From: Bacteroidota bacterium
Lineage (GTDB): Bacteria > Bacteroidota > Ignavibacteria > Kryptoniales > JAKASW01
Direction of reading: 5' to 3'
Length of the DNA stretch: 55,522 nucleotides
Assembly (NCBI GenBank): GCA_021811615.1
Contig: JAJZNW010000072.1
Location: forward strand, 1-55,522
This document shows positions 16,375 to 24,321 of this stretch, one piece after another. The notes beneath the pieces were generated by a model, which worked only from the letters and a program-made list of their open reading frames with translations, was not told where the DNA came from and did not search any database. The number at the start of each line of letters is the position of its first letter. The stretch's first letter is position 1. A program made the translations under genes and the position numbers.

Positions 16375-16403
16375 TTGACATTGACGATTGTTTCATTTAA
16401 ACT
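16375..16403 (+). promoter_or_regulatory. promoter of the ROK regulator gene
   Basis: TTGACA at 16375-16380, a 17-bp spacer and TAAACT at 16398-16403. It has the same geometry relative to the downstream palindrome as the promoters of receptors 1 and 2. Because receptor 3 has no clear promoter of its own, this one may also drive receptor 3, beta-helix 3 and GH18. Confidence 0.75.
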
Positions 16404-16409
16404 TCATCA

Positions 16410-16432
16410 GTTTATTCGAGGCGATAATAAAC
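16410..16432 (+). promoter_or_regulatory. predicted ROK operator (site 3, autoregulatory)
   Basis: GTTTATT-N9-AATAAAC has perfectly matched arms and begins 35 bp after the first base of the -35 box, at the predicted +1. The spacer is CGAGGCGAT. It lies directly in front of the ROK gene and is the best of the three sites, so autoregulation is likely. Confidence 0.75.
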
Positions 16433-16473
16433 GGTATCGGCCTGGACTGTGAAAACTGAGGAGGACCAGTAAA

Positions 16474-16488
16474 GTGTCGTTGATATGA
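16474..16488 (+). other. four-codon leader ORF overlapping the ROK start
   Basis: A strong AGGAGG (16459-16464) stands 20 bp before the ROK ATG, too far to serve it directly, but 9 bp before a GTG that opens a four-codon frame (GTG TCG TTG ATA) ending in TGA. That TGA overlaps the ROK ATG as ATGA (16485-16488), the usual layout for translational coupling. Confidence 0.35.
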
Positions 16489-17696
16489 TTGCCGGAAAAG
16501 CATCTGTCCTGAGAGTGGTGAATCGGGGAGTCGTGCTCGGCTTGATTAGGGCAATGCAGCCGATCAGCCGCTCCCAGATCGCTAAGCTAAGCGGACTGAA
16601 CCCCAGCACCGTCTCGGATGTCGCGTCGGCCCTTCTCAGGGAAGATCTTATTTACGAGAGAATCGGAGACGCAATAGGCCCGGGACGAACTCCTATCGAT
16701 CTATACCTGAAATGTGACGGCCATTTTGTCGGCGCGATAGAGATCGGCGCATCACTGTCGCGCGTCGCTGTCGCGGACATCTGCGGCAACCTCAAATCTT
16801 ATTCCTCATTACCGACTGACAAGTCAAACCCTCCGCAAACCCTGTCGCGATGTGCCGAGAAGTTACTCGCGCTTTCAAATTCCCTGGGAATTGACCCTCC
16901 ACGCACAATCGGAGTCTCGATATCAGGCGTCGTCGATCCTGGCAATGCCAGGCTCGTCGTTTCGCCAAATCTTCAATGGCAAAATGTTTGCGTGGGTGAT
17001 ATCCTCAGAGATATGATTCCACTGGCTGAAAACGTCGTAGCTGGTGATACTGTGAAGGCCGCCGCTCTTGCTGAAATGCTGTTCGGTAACAATGTCACGG
17101 ATCTGTCCAACTTTTTCTTCCTTTCCATAGGTGAATCGGTAGGTGCAGGAATAATCATCGACGGGAGGGTCGTTCTGGGTGATCATTACGCGTCCGGTGA
17201 ACTCAGCCATATGGCCATTTACGAAAACGGATTACCTTGCAAGTGCGGAGTCCGGGGCTGCTGGGATGCATATATCTCTGATCCTGCAATCTCCTCCCGC
17301 TATACAACCGCGCTCGGAGAACCAATCGGCCCGGATTCACATGTCGGGATCGGCGAGATAATTCTCCGAGCTTCCACGGGCGACGAGGTGGCAAGCTCCG
17401 TGATCAAGCAAACCGGCCACTACATCGGGGTCGGAATAGCAACCATCATGAAGGCTCTCGATCCGCAATGCGTTGTGATTGATGGTGCCATCGCTGACGC
17501 GTGGGAGCTGATCCACCCTGAAATCATGAACGTCCTGGGCGAAAGGCCATTGCCTGGTGCAGATAATTTCGTCGATGTTTTCCCTGTCTCGAAAAGCAAC
17601 AAGGAATGCCTGAAGGGACCGGTCGCTCTTGCAATACAAGGAGTCTTCGACGGATACAAAATCATGGAGGCCAGTCCATGGAAAACGTTAAGGTGA
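16485..17696 (+). CDS. ROK-family transcriptional repressor (NagC/XylR type)
   Basis: A 403-residue DNA-binding regulator. A winged helix-turn-helix occupies about residues 10-65 (PISRSQIAKLSGLNPSTVSD). The sugar-binding ROK fold follows, with GELSHMA and the ROK zinc motif C252-K-C254-G-V-R-G-C259; His in GELSH would complete the zinc site. ROK repressors such as NagC, Mlc and XylR leave DNA on binding a sugar or sugar phosphate; GlcNAc-6-phosphate is the NagC inducer, and a GlcNAc-derived signal would fit this locus. The start is the ATG at 16485; see the leader ORF at 16474. The gene is preceded by its own promoter and a perfect copy of the palindrome that also stands before receptors 1 and 2. 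Receptor gene 3 follows 183 bp downstream. Confidence 0.92.
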   Translation: MIAGKASVLRVVNRGVVLGLIRAMQPISRSQIAKLSGLNPSTVSDVASALLREDLIYERIGDAIGPGRTPIDLYLKCDGHFVGAIEIGASLSRVAVADICGNLKSYSSLPTDKSNPPQTLSRCAEKLLALSNSLGIDPPRTIGVSISGVVDPGNARLVVSPNLQWQNVCVGDILRDMIPLAENVVAGDTVKAAALAEMLFGNNVTDLSNFFFLSIGESVGAGIIIDGRVVLGDHYASGELSHMAIYENGLPCKCGVRGCWDAYISDPAISSRYTTALGEPIGPDSHVGIGEIILRASTGDEVASSVIKQTGHYIGVGIATIMKALDPQCVVIDGAIADAWELIHPEIMNVLGERPLPGADNFVDVFPVSKSNKECLKGPVALAIQGVFDGYKIMEASPWKTLR

Positions 17697-17879
17697 CTCG
17701 TTGAATCTTTGCCACCGACTTTCTTCCATCCTTCTGATTCTATCTAATCAATTTTATACAACCCGGTTCAATCTAAGCCCGGTCAACCGGACAACTACCG
17801 GCCCGGGTCGTCGAATGGGATATGCGCCCGTTTATATTGAACAAAAAATCACAGTCCTCAAACATAAGAGGAGAATATG

Positions 17880-20849
17880 ATGTTGCGTAGAATCATTACC
17901 GCTCTTACAATTTCGATGTCGGTGTTATTTCTCTCGCTCGGTCCGGCCTTTGCCGCCGGCAGCGGGACAATTCAAGGGTCCGTCAAGGACGAGCAATCCG
18001 GCGATCCGCTCCCGGGCGCAAACGTCCTGCTGGTCGGCACAAGCATGGGAGCTTCAACCGACCTTAACGGCAATTTTGTGATAAGGACTGTCCCTTCGGG
18101 TTCGTACACCCTGCGGACCACTTATATCGGTTATAAAGCCAAAGAGACGAGCGTGAAAGTCGCGCCCGGCGAAAATTTGAAAGTCGAATTGAAACTGCAA
18201 GCGGTTGGCATTCAGGGCAAAGAGGTCGTTGTGACCGCTCAGGCGAACGGTCAGAACCAGGCGATCAACCAGCAGTTGTCGTCAAATCAAATCGTGAATG
18301 TGGTCTCAGCTGCCAGGATTCAGGAATTGCCTGACGCCAATGCCGCCGAATCTCTCGGAAGACTCCCGGGGGTCTCTGTCTTGAGAAGCGGAGGTGAAGC
18401 GGACCAGGTTGTAATTCGAGGGATGGCGCCGAAGTTCAATGAGATCGAGATTAACGGTGTCCGCGTGAACTCCTCGAATCAGAATAACTCCAGCGTCGAT
18501 CTAAGCATGATATCATCGAATATGCTCGAAGGAATGGAAGTGAAGAAAACCGTGACTCCTGACATGGACGCGGATGTCATAGGTGGAGTCGTCAACCTCG
18601 AACTGCGGGAGGCTCACGTCGTGAAACCTGGTGTCCCTGAATTCAACCTCACGGCCCAGGGCGGGTATAACGGTCTCGCCGATGCGACGAACAAGTTCAA
18701 TAATTACAAATATGTCGCGAGTGCGGAGGACAGATTCTTCAACGACAAATTCGGAGTCTTCGCCCAGGCCGATGTCGAGCGAAGAAATCTTAGCTCCGAC
18801 CAGCTCGGTGCGTCATATTCCAATCTCGGCGATCAGGCAAATACGTATCTGACACAAGGCCTCAACCTAGACAATATTCCCAGCAATAGGGAACGCTACG
18901 ACGGAGCGTTCGTCCTGGATTACAGGCTGCCCGAAGGGACCTTGAAGTTCTCGAACTTCCTTAGCACCGGTACGACGAATTCGCAGGATCGCGGCGAGTA
19001 CTTCGGCATTGCCGGCAGCGCAGGCAGCAACATCCACAACTACTCGCTCGCTTATACTAGCTCGACTTTGAGCGTAATAACAAACTCCCTTCGCTTCCAG
19101 TACCAATTGCCGATCTTTCACGTCAACGTGGAGTTGGCCCATGCGTATACCGAGAGCAAAGACCCTAACGATTGGACGGTGAGTTTTCAACAGGGCTCCG
19201 CCGGGCTCGGCGGGCTGATTAACCAGCCTGACATAAATCCTGAGCTGCTCCCGAAGACCGCGAATAACGATCTCGCCCAGACGTTCCTGAACAACATCGT
19301 CAATTACAACAGTTTCTCCGGCGCACGCTCACTGTCGGCGAGATTAGACTTGGAAATGAACGCGAATTTGTCCGATGAGATCACCTCCGTCATCAAATTC
19401 GGAGGAGCATACCGTTACGAAACCAGGAATTACTACTACAACACGACGGGATCCGAAGGACTCGGCCTGGCAAGCGCTCGGTACGTCGATAGCCTCATCG
19501 CCAGGCATTTCTCAGCGCTCGGGCCTTACGTGAACACAACCCAGCTGCCGATGGCGCCGTTTGTCGATCCGAGCTACAGCTACGCCAACTTCCTCAAGGG
19601 AGGTGGAAATTACAGCATGATATATCCTCTCAGTTACGGGATGCTTTCCAACCTTACCTCGTATCTCGGGCAGAACGCCGCCCTGATCGAACAAAACCCG
19701 CTTGCATCGGCTTCTTATTTCCACGACCAGTTCAATTCAACAACCAACAATTACAACGGTCACGAGGACCAGGGAGCGGCCTACGTAATGGCTACGATCA
19801 ATATGGGTCCGCAGCTCACGCTGATCCCGGGAGTCAGGTATCAGTATCTTCAAACGACATACACGGGAGTGCAGGGAATCGAGAATACGGCATCCGGATT
19901 GGGAGGACCTTACAATCACTACGATACCACGGTCACTCAAAACCATGGCTATTGGCTTCCTGATGTCGCTTTGGAGTATAAACCGCTGACCTGGTTCAGT
20001 GTCCGCCTGGCGTACACACATACTCTCGCTTATCCCGATTACCAGGCGATAATACCGAGGATCGATGTGTCCACGGGAGGCAGCATCGCCTGGAATAATT
20101 CTCAGCTGTCTCCGTCGCGCTCGACGAACTACGACGCCTATTTCTCATTCTACAATAACTCCATTGGTCTTCTGACCGCAGGGGGCTTTCTGAAGCGTAT
20201 ATCGAATATGATTTTCCCGTATTCGTTTTACGTGCTGCCCGGAGAGGCCCTCCAGTATTTCCCGCAGGGACTCGTCGCCTCGGCACCGGCACCCACCGGC
20301 AATTATCAGGTATTCACATTCGTCAACGATACAATCCCGGCAGTCGATTACGGCTTTGAACTCGACTGGGAAACGCACTTCTGGTATTTGCCCCATCCCT
20401 TCGACGGCCTCGTCCTCGATATAAACTATACGCACGTCTTCTCGCAGGAGAAATATCCTTACGTCAATACGGTGAAGGTCGGCCGCTCGCTCACTTACGT
20501 CGACACATCGTACGTCGACCCGCTTCTTTACCAGCCCGATAACATCGCCAATCTCTCTCTCGGCTACGACTACAGGGGGTTCTCGATTCGTGTCTCCATG
20601 ATCTACCAGGATAAGATTTTCTCGGGCACAAATTTCTACAGCTACCTTCGGACGACAACAGCTGCATATACGAGATGGGATATTTCGGCGAAACAGGATC
20701 TGCCCTGGCAGGGCCTTCAACTCTACGGAGACCTCAGCAACATTAACAGCGAGAACGATGTGAGCGTAATACAAGCGCCGACAGGTGTTCCGCAATCGGT
20801 TCAATCGTACGGCATGACTGCCGATCTCGGATTGAGGGTGAAGCTCTGA
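17880..20849 (+). CDS. TonB-dependent outer-membrane receptor 3
   Basis: A 989-residue paralogue of the receptors at 850 and 6637. Signal peptide (about 1-27), carboxypeptidase-regulatory-like domain (GDPLPGAN, DLNGNF), plug with VIRGMAPKFNEIEINGVRV from about residue 178, barrel ending GLRVKL. It is the most divergent of the three in the plug: it lacks the long Thr/Gly-rich insert after the DG turn. AGGAG lies 6 bp before the ATG at 17880 (ATG at 17877 also possible). I find no GTTTrTT-N9-AAyAAAC operator in the 183-bp gap before it, so transcription probably reads through from the ROK promoter. Beta-helix 3 and GH18 follow. Confidence 0.9.
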   Translation: MLRRIITALTISMSVLFLSLGPAFAAGSGTIQGSVKDEQSGDPLPGANVLLVGTSMGASTDLNGNFVIRTVPSGSYTLRTTYIGYKAKETSVKVAPGENLKVELKLQAVGIQGKEVVVTAQANGQNQAINQQLSSNQIVNVVSAARIQELPDANAAESLGRLPGVSVLRSGGEADQVVIRGMAPKFNEIEINGVRVNSSNQNNSSVDLSMISSNMLEGMEVKKTVTPDMDADVIGGVVNLELREAHVVKPGVPEFNLTAQGGYNGLADATNKFNNYKYVASAEDRFFNDKFGVFAQADVERRNLSSDQLGASYSNLGDQANTYLTQGLNLDNIPSNRERYDGAFVLDYRLPEGTLKFSNFLSTGTTNSQDRGEYFGIAGSAGSNIHNYSLAYTSSTLSVITNSLRFQYQLPIFHVNVELAHAYTESKDPNDWTVSFQQGSAGLGGLINQPDINPELLPKTANNDLAQTFLNNIVNYNSFSGARSLSARLDLEMNANLSDEITSVIKFGGAYRYETRNYYYNTTGSEGLGLASARYVDSLIARHFSALGPYVNTTQLPMAPFVDPSYSYANFLKGGGNYSMIYPLSYGMLSNLTSYLGQNAALIEQNPLASASYFHDQFNSTTNNYNGHEDQGAAYVMATINMGPQLTLIPGVRYQYLQTTYTGVQGIENTASGLGGPYNHYDTTVTQNHGYWLPDVALEYKPLTWFSVRLAYTHTLAYPDYQAIIPRIDVSTGGSIAWNNSQLSPSRSTNYDAYFSFYNNSIGLLTAGGFLKRISNMIFPYSFYVLPGEALQYFPQGLVASAPAPTGNYQVFTFVNDTIPAVDYGFELDWETHFWYLPHPFDGLVLDINYTHVFSQEKYPYVNTVKVGRSLTYVDTSYVDPLLYQPDNIANLSLGYDYRGFSIRVSMIYQDKIFSGTNFYSYLRTTTAAYTRWDISAKQDLPWQGLQLYGDLSNINSENDVSVIQAPTGVPQSVQSYGMTADLGLRVKL

Positions 20850-21046
20850 TGATGTCCGCGCGAACTTCATGGAAAATACGCGATGCAGGACTCGGCCTGC
20901 GGCAAGTTCCTGGATATGCCCCATCGGGTCTCAATCCGGTGCGTGCGCGACCGGCTGCGGCATCGCGGCCGTGTCCGGACGAAACAAGCAATATTGATTT
21001 ATATAAACAACACTAGGATCAAACTTAACCAAAAGGAGGTAGTACC

Positions 21047-22789
21047 ATGAAGAAGCTATTCACCGCGACGTTCATAACGGCGATGGTGGTACTCTTTAGT
21101 TTACCAATTCGGTCGTTCGCGCAAAACGATACGCTTGTCGTTTACGCTAATGACTCGAAAACCATCGACCAGGTCATCGGCGGTGATACCCTTACAGACG
21201 GTGCTCAGGCACACAGTGTTTACAAGCTCGTCTCTGTCGACACTACTTACCTGCTTGATGCAACGATCACACTGAAGTCCAGCGTGTCAATCGTCGGAGT
21301 GCCCGGGCCGAACGGCCAGCTTCCCTGCATCCAGGCGGACGTCCTCACGGGAGGATCGATTCCTGGAATATTTTTCACCCTCACGGGAACTGGGACAAGG
21401 GTATCGCTCGATAATCTTTATTTGCTGGGTATAGCACCGAACAACTTGAACAACACCGCGTCTGGTCAGGGCGTGCAGGTGTCCGCCGATAACATAACCC
21501 TGTCGGTCAATAACTGCGTCTTTGATAACATCGCCCAATACGAGATCGGATATAGCGCTAACGGGGACAATTTCTTTATCACGAACTCAGACTTCAGGAA
21601 CGGCATCGACGTGGCCAGCGCCTACTACGTGCCCGAACTCCTTCGAAGCGAGAATTCTGCCGGATCATGGAACACTGACACTATCAGTATCAAGTACAAC
21701 ACCTTGCTCGGTATCGCTATGGGTCCCGTCGAGACGACCGGACTCACGACTTACATGAATTTCTCGCACAACGATGTCATCCTCACGTCGAAAGGACCGT
21801 TCTGGTCGGAAAGGGAAGTCAACCTCGTTTTCGACGATAACATATTCTACGACACCTACGCCGTCGGCGAAAACAAGACAGAGTATAACGGCGGTTGGGA
21901 TGAGCTGGCTCCTCCGCGAATTCCGTCGGTGTTCTACCTCGACACGCTCGATTCGACAACTGCTGCCAAGCTGCTTGGACACGCGATAACGAGTCCTTCG
22001 GATTACGCGGCCGCCGAGGCAGCCCGCAAGATTGAAGTCAAGAACAACGACACTTTCTGGTCATCCGGCCTGACATCCTTCTGGACTGCCTGGGACGACA
22101 CTGCTCATACGGACTCGCTATATACCCCCGTGTTCATGAACAGTCAGACAATGGCCATGTTCGGAAATTCAGCTTACCCGAGTTTGGTCCAATCCGGAAA
22201 TCAAAGTCTCGACCCCGGATTCGGAGCTTCAATTAATGCCGTCCTCAGCCCCGGAACCGACACGACGGATGGAGTCGGCCTGCTGGCCTGGGTCGCAGCC
22301 GTCAGGAACGGCACCGGTACCACCCAATTCTACGCTTACCAGAGGACCGAAGTCCCCCAGCCGGAACCCAACAACTGGGTGCCGACCTGGCCCTTGCCGG
22401 AAGCAAGCGCCCTTAAGTACTCCAATACTACGCTTCAGACTGCGAGCACTGACGGCAAGCCGGTGGGCGACCCGTATTGGTTCAACGGCGTCACCGCTGT
22501 TAAACAACAGCCCGTCACTGTCCCGGAAGAGTTCGCTCTCTCTCAGAACTACCCCAACCCGTTCAATCCGACGACGGACATCAAGGTCAGCCTTAGACAA
22601 GCCGGCGCGATGAGTCTGGATGTCTACAATGTCCTCGGTCAACTTGTGAAAGTCGTTGACCAGGGGTACAAACCCGCGGGCCAATATGTGTACAACGTCA
22701 ACATGGATGCCTTTGCAAGCGGCGTCTACTTCTATACGCTGCGTCAAGGCGCCAGCTCGATAACAAAAAAGATGCTTCTCCTTAAGTAG
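21047..22789 (+). CDS. secreted right-handed beta-helix protein 3 with T9SS sorting domain
   Basis: A 580-residue paralogue of the proteins at 3974 and 9827. A signal peptide ends near RSFAQ. The beta-helix-like body (NFFITNSDFRNG and similar strands) is more diverged than the other two. The late FWTAWDDT block and an ASTDGKPVGDPYWF block match the position of the TDGYA-GDLN block of its relatives. The T9SS type A domain (about 494-580; NYPNPFNPTT from residue 501; KKMLLLK end) is almost the same as in protein 2. AAAGGAGGT precedes the ATG at 21047, the strongest ribosome-binding site in the locus. It lies between receptor 3 and GH18. Confidence 0.83.
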   Translation: MKKLFTATFITAMVVLFSLPIRSFAQNDTLVVYANDSKTIDQVIGGDTLTDGAQAHSVYKLVSVDTTYLLDATITLKSSVSIVGVPGPNGQLPCIQADVLTGGSIPGIFFTLTGTGTRVSLDNLYLLGIAPNNLNNTASGQGVQVSADNITLSVNNCVFDNIAQYEIGYSANGDNFFITNSDFRNGIDVASAYYVPELLRSENSAGSWNTDTISIKYNTLLGIAMGPVETTGLTTYMNFSHNDVILTSKGPFWSEREVNLVFDDNIFYDTYAVGENKTEYNGGWDELAPPRIPSVFYLDTLDSTTAAKLLGHAITSPSDYAAAEAARKIEVKNNDTFWSSGLTSFWTAWDDTAHTDSLYTPVFMNSQTMAMFGNSAYPSLVQSGNQSLDPGFGASINAVLSPGTDTTDGVGLLAWVAAVRNGTGTTQFYAYQRTEVPQPEPNNWVPTWPLPEASALKYSNTTLQTASTDGKPVGDPYWFNGVTAVKQQPVTVPEEFALSQNYPNPFNPTTDIKVSLRQAGAMSLDVYNVLGQLVKVVDQGYKPAGQYVYNVNMDAFASGVYFYTLRQGASSITKKMLLLK

Positions 22790-22813
22790 TGGATTGATGC
22801 CCATTACAGGAGC

Positions 22814-22846
22814 GGGGCTGCCGGCTCGCGTCGGCGGCCCCGTGGT
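22814..22846 (+). terminator. possible terminator between beta-helix 3 and GH18
   Basis: GGGGCTGCCG (22814-22823) pairs with CGGCGGCCCC (22832-22841) with one G-T wobble, and a short TTTT follows a few bases later. The weak tail suggests partial termination, which would lower GH18 expression relative to the genes before it. Confidence 0.5.
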
Positions 22847-22903
22847 TTTCTCCCCGCAGCTTTGAGTCGCCTTTTTAGCTCAACTTTTTGAAGGAATAAG
22901 CCC

Positions 22904-24295
22904 GTGTCGGAAATCGTCTCTCGGTTATCGTGGCCTGCCGCAGCCCTGATCTTGCTGTCGATAGCGTTCAACGACGGACGCTGCGACGCCCAGGGTAGGG
23001 TGGTCGGTTATTACGCAAGCTGGAATTCTTCCGCGCTTCCGCACACCGAAGTGAAGTTTGCGGATCTTACGGATATAATAGTTGCGTTTGGAACTCCGGA
23101 CTCTGACGGAGCGATATCTTACGACTCCGGAATTCCATTCCCACAGCTGGTAGCGGCGGCTCATTCGGCGGGCACGAGAGTCTTGATTTCACTCGGGGGC
23201 GCCGGAAGCGGAACTGCTTTCTCTATCGCTACTTCCGATTCGGCTAAACGCGCCAACCTCATTTCAAATGTCGTCAGCTTTCTCAAAGCGAACGACTATG
23301 ATGGCGTAGATATCGATTGGGAGACCCCTACAAACTCGATTGAAACCGGCCAACTCACTTCCCTTATCCAGGAGTTGCGCGCCCGTTTCGATGCGGTTGA
23401 TACATCATGGCTGATTACCATGACTTTACCTCCCACAGAATATGGAGGACAGTATTTCGACATACGGAGCCTGGTCAATTATGTAGATTGGTTCAATGTG
23501 ATGTGCTACGACTTCGTCGGTTCGTGGTCAGCCTACTCCGGTCAAAACTCGCCGCTTTATGAATCGCCGAACGATCCGAACCAGGCCGGCTCCGATTCCG
23601 ATGCGGTCGCGTACTGGCTCGCAAGAAGCGGGAGAGGCGCGGCAATTCCGAGAAACAAACTGGTCGTAGGTGTCCCTTTCTACGCTGTGCAGTTCAATGC
23701 TCCCGGTCTTTACAGGAAACTTACAAATACGACAACTTCGAATCCTTATTACCCGGATGTGATGAACGACCTCTCCTACGGGTGGTCATATCACTGGGAT
23801 GAGGTCTCGCAGGTGCCGTACCTGGTGAACAGCGACACAACCGGATTCATCACCTTTGAAGACACTAACTCCGTGAAGTTGAAAGTCGATTACGTGCTCC
23901 GCCAGCAATTGGGTGGTATTATGATATGGGAATTGAGCCAGGACCTGTACCAGGGACATCAACCTCTCTTCGATGCGATTGCGGGCGCCATGAGGAGCGC
24001 AACCCCGGTTTTGGGCGAACCGTTGGTTGCCACAGGGTACAAACTGTTTGCCAACTATCCCAACCCATTCAACCCGACCACGATCGTCAGATTCTCGGTC
24101 CCAGGATCAGGACTCGTAAGGATCTCTGTGTATGATGTACTTGGACAACTCGTCACCACGTTGGTTGACGGCAGGGTCGACGCGGGCGAGCACGAAGTTA
24201 CATTCAGCGGCAACGGCCTGAGCAGTGGAGTTTACTTCTACATTATGACGGCGAACGGTTTTGTTCAAACGCGCAAGATGTTGCTTCTCAAGTAG
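22904..24295 (+). CDS. T9SS-exported GH18 glycoside hydrolase (chitinase or endo-N-acetylglucosaminidase)
   Basis: A 463-residue secreted enzyme that cleaves beta-1,4 bonds next to GlcNAc by substrate-assisted catalysis. Signal peptide to about residue 29; GH18 barrel about 32-355, with the LISLGG strand, the catalytic D133-G-V-D136-I-D138-W-E140 motif (E140 is the acid), M200-C-Y202-D203, and the last-strand Trp in IMIWE (W342). All key residues of active GH18 enzymes are present. A T9SS type A domain follows (NYPNPFNPTT near 384, end RKMLLLK). GTG start at 22904, with AAGGA 8 bp upstream. The neighbouring GH94, whose fit is to chitobiose phosphorylase, favours chitin or chito-oligomers; N-glycan endo-activity is the alternative, given GH125 nearby. 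The MFS gene follows after 26 bp. Confidence 0.9.
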   Translation: MSEIVSRLSWPAAALILLSIAFNDGRCDAQGRVVGYYASWNSSALPHTEVKFADLTDIIVAFGTPDSDGAISYDSGIPFPQLVAAAHSAGTRVLISLGGAGSGTAFSIATSDSAKRANLISNVVSFLKANDYDGVDIDWETPTNSIETGQLTSLIQELRARFDAVDTSWLITMTLPPTEYGGQYFDIRSLVNYVDWFNVMCYDFVGSWSAYSGQNSPLYESPNDPNQAGSDSDAVAYWLARSGRGAAIPRNKLVVGVPFYAVQFNAPGLYRKLTNTTTSNPYYPDVMNDLSYGWSYHWDEVSQVPYLVNSDTTGFITFEDTNSVKLKVDYVLRQQLGGIMIWELSQDLYQGHQPLFDAIAGAMRSATPVLGEPLVATGYKLFANYPNPFNPTTIVRFSVPGSGLVRISVYDVLGQLVTTLVDGRVDAGEHEVTFSGNGLSSGVYFYIMTANGFVQTRKMLLLK

Positions 24296-24321
24296 TAGAG
24301 GATGAAAGCCGTGAAAAATTC

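Larger units (their letters stand above)
15798..16484. other. intergenic region between GH94 copy 1 and the ROK gene
   Basis: I see no supported gene. The last 225 bp are regulatory: a LacI-type palindrome (16261-16274), an A/T-rich palindrome (16279-16297), a promoter (16375-16403), an operator (16410-16432) and a four-codon leader ORF (16474-16488). The first 460 bp show only weak short hairpins. Confidence 0.55.

Noticed and set aside
17827-17850. GTTTATATTGAACAAAA upstream of receptor 3 as a fourth ROK operator
   Set aside because: Half-sites are imperfect and 3 bp apart instead of 9, and no promoter stands at the fixed distance.
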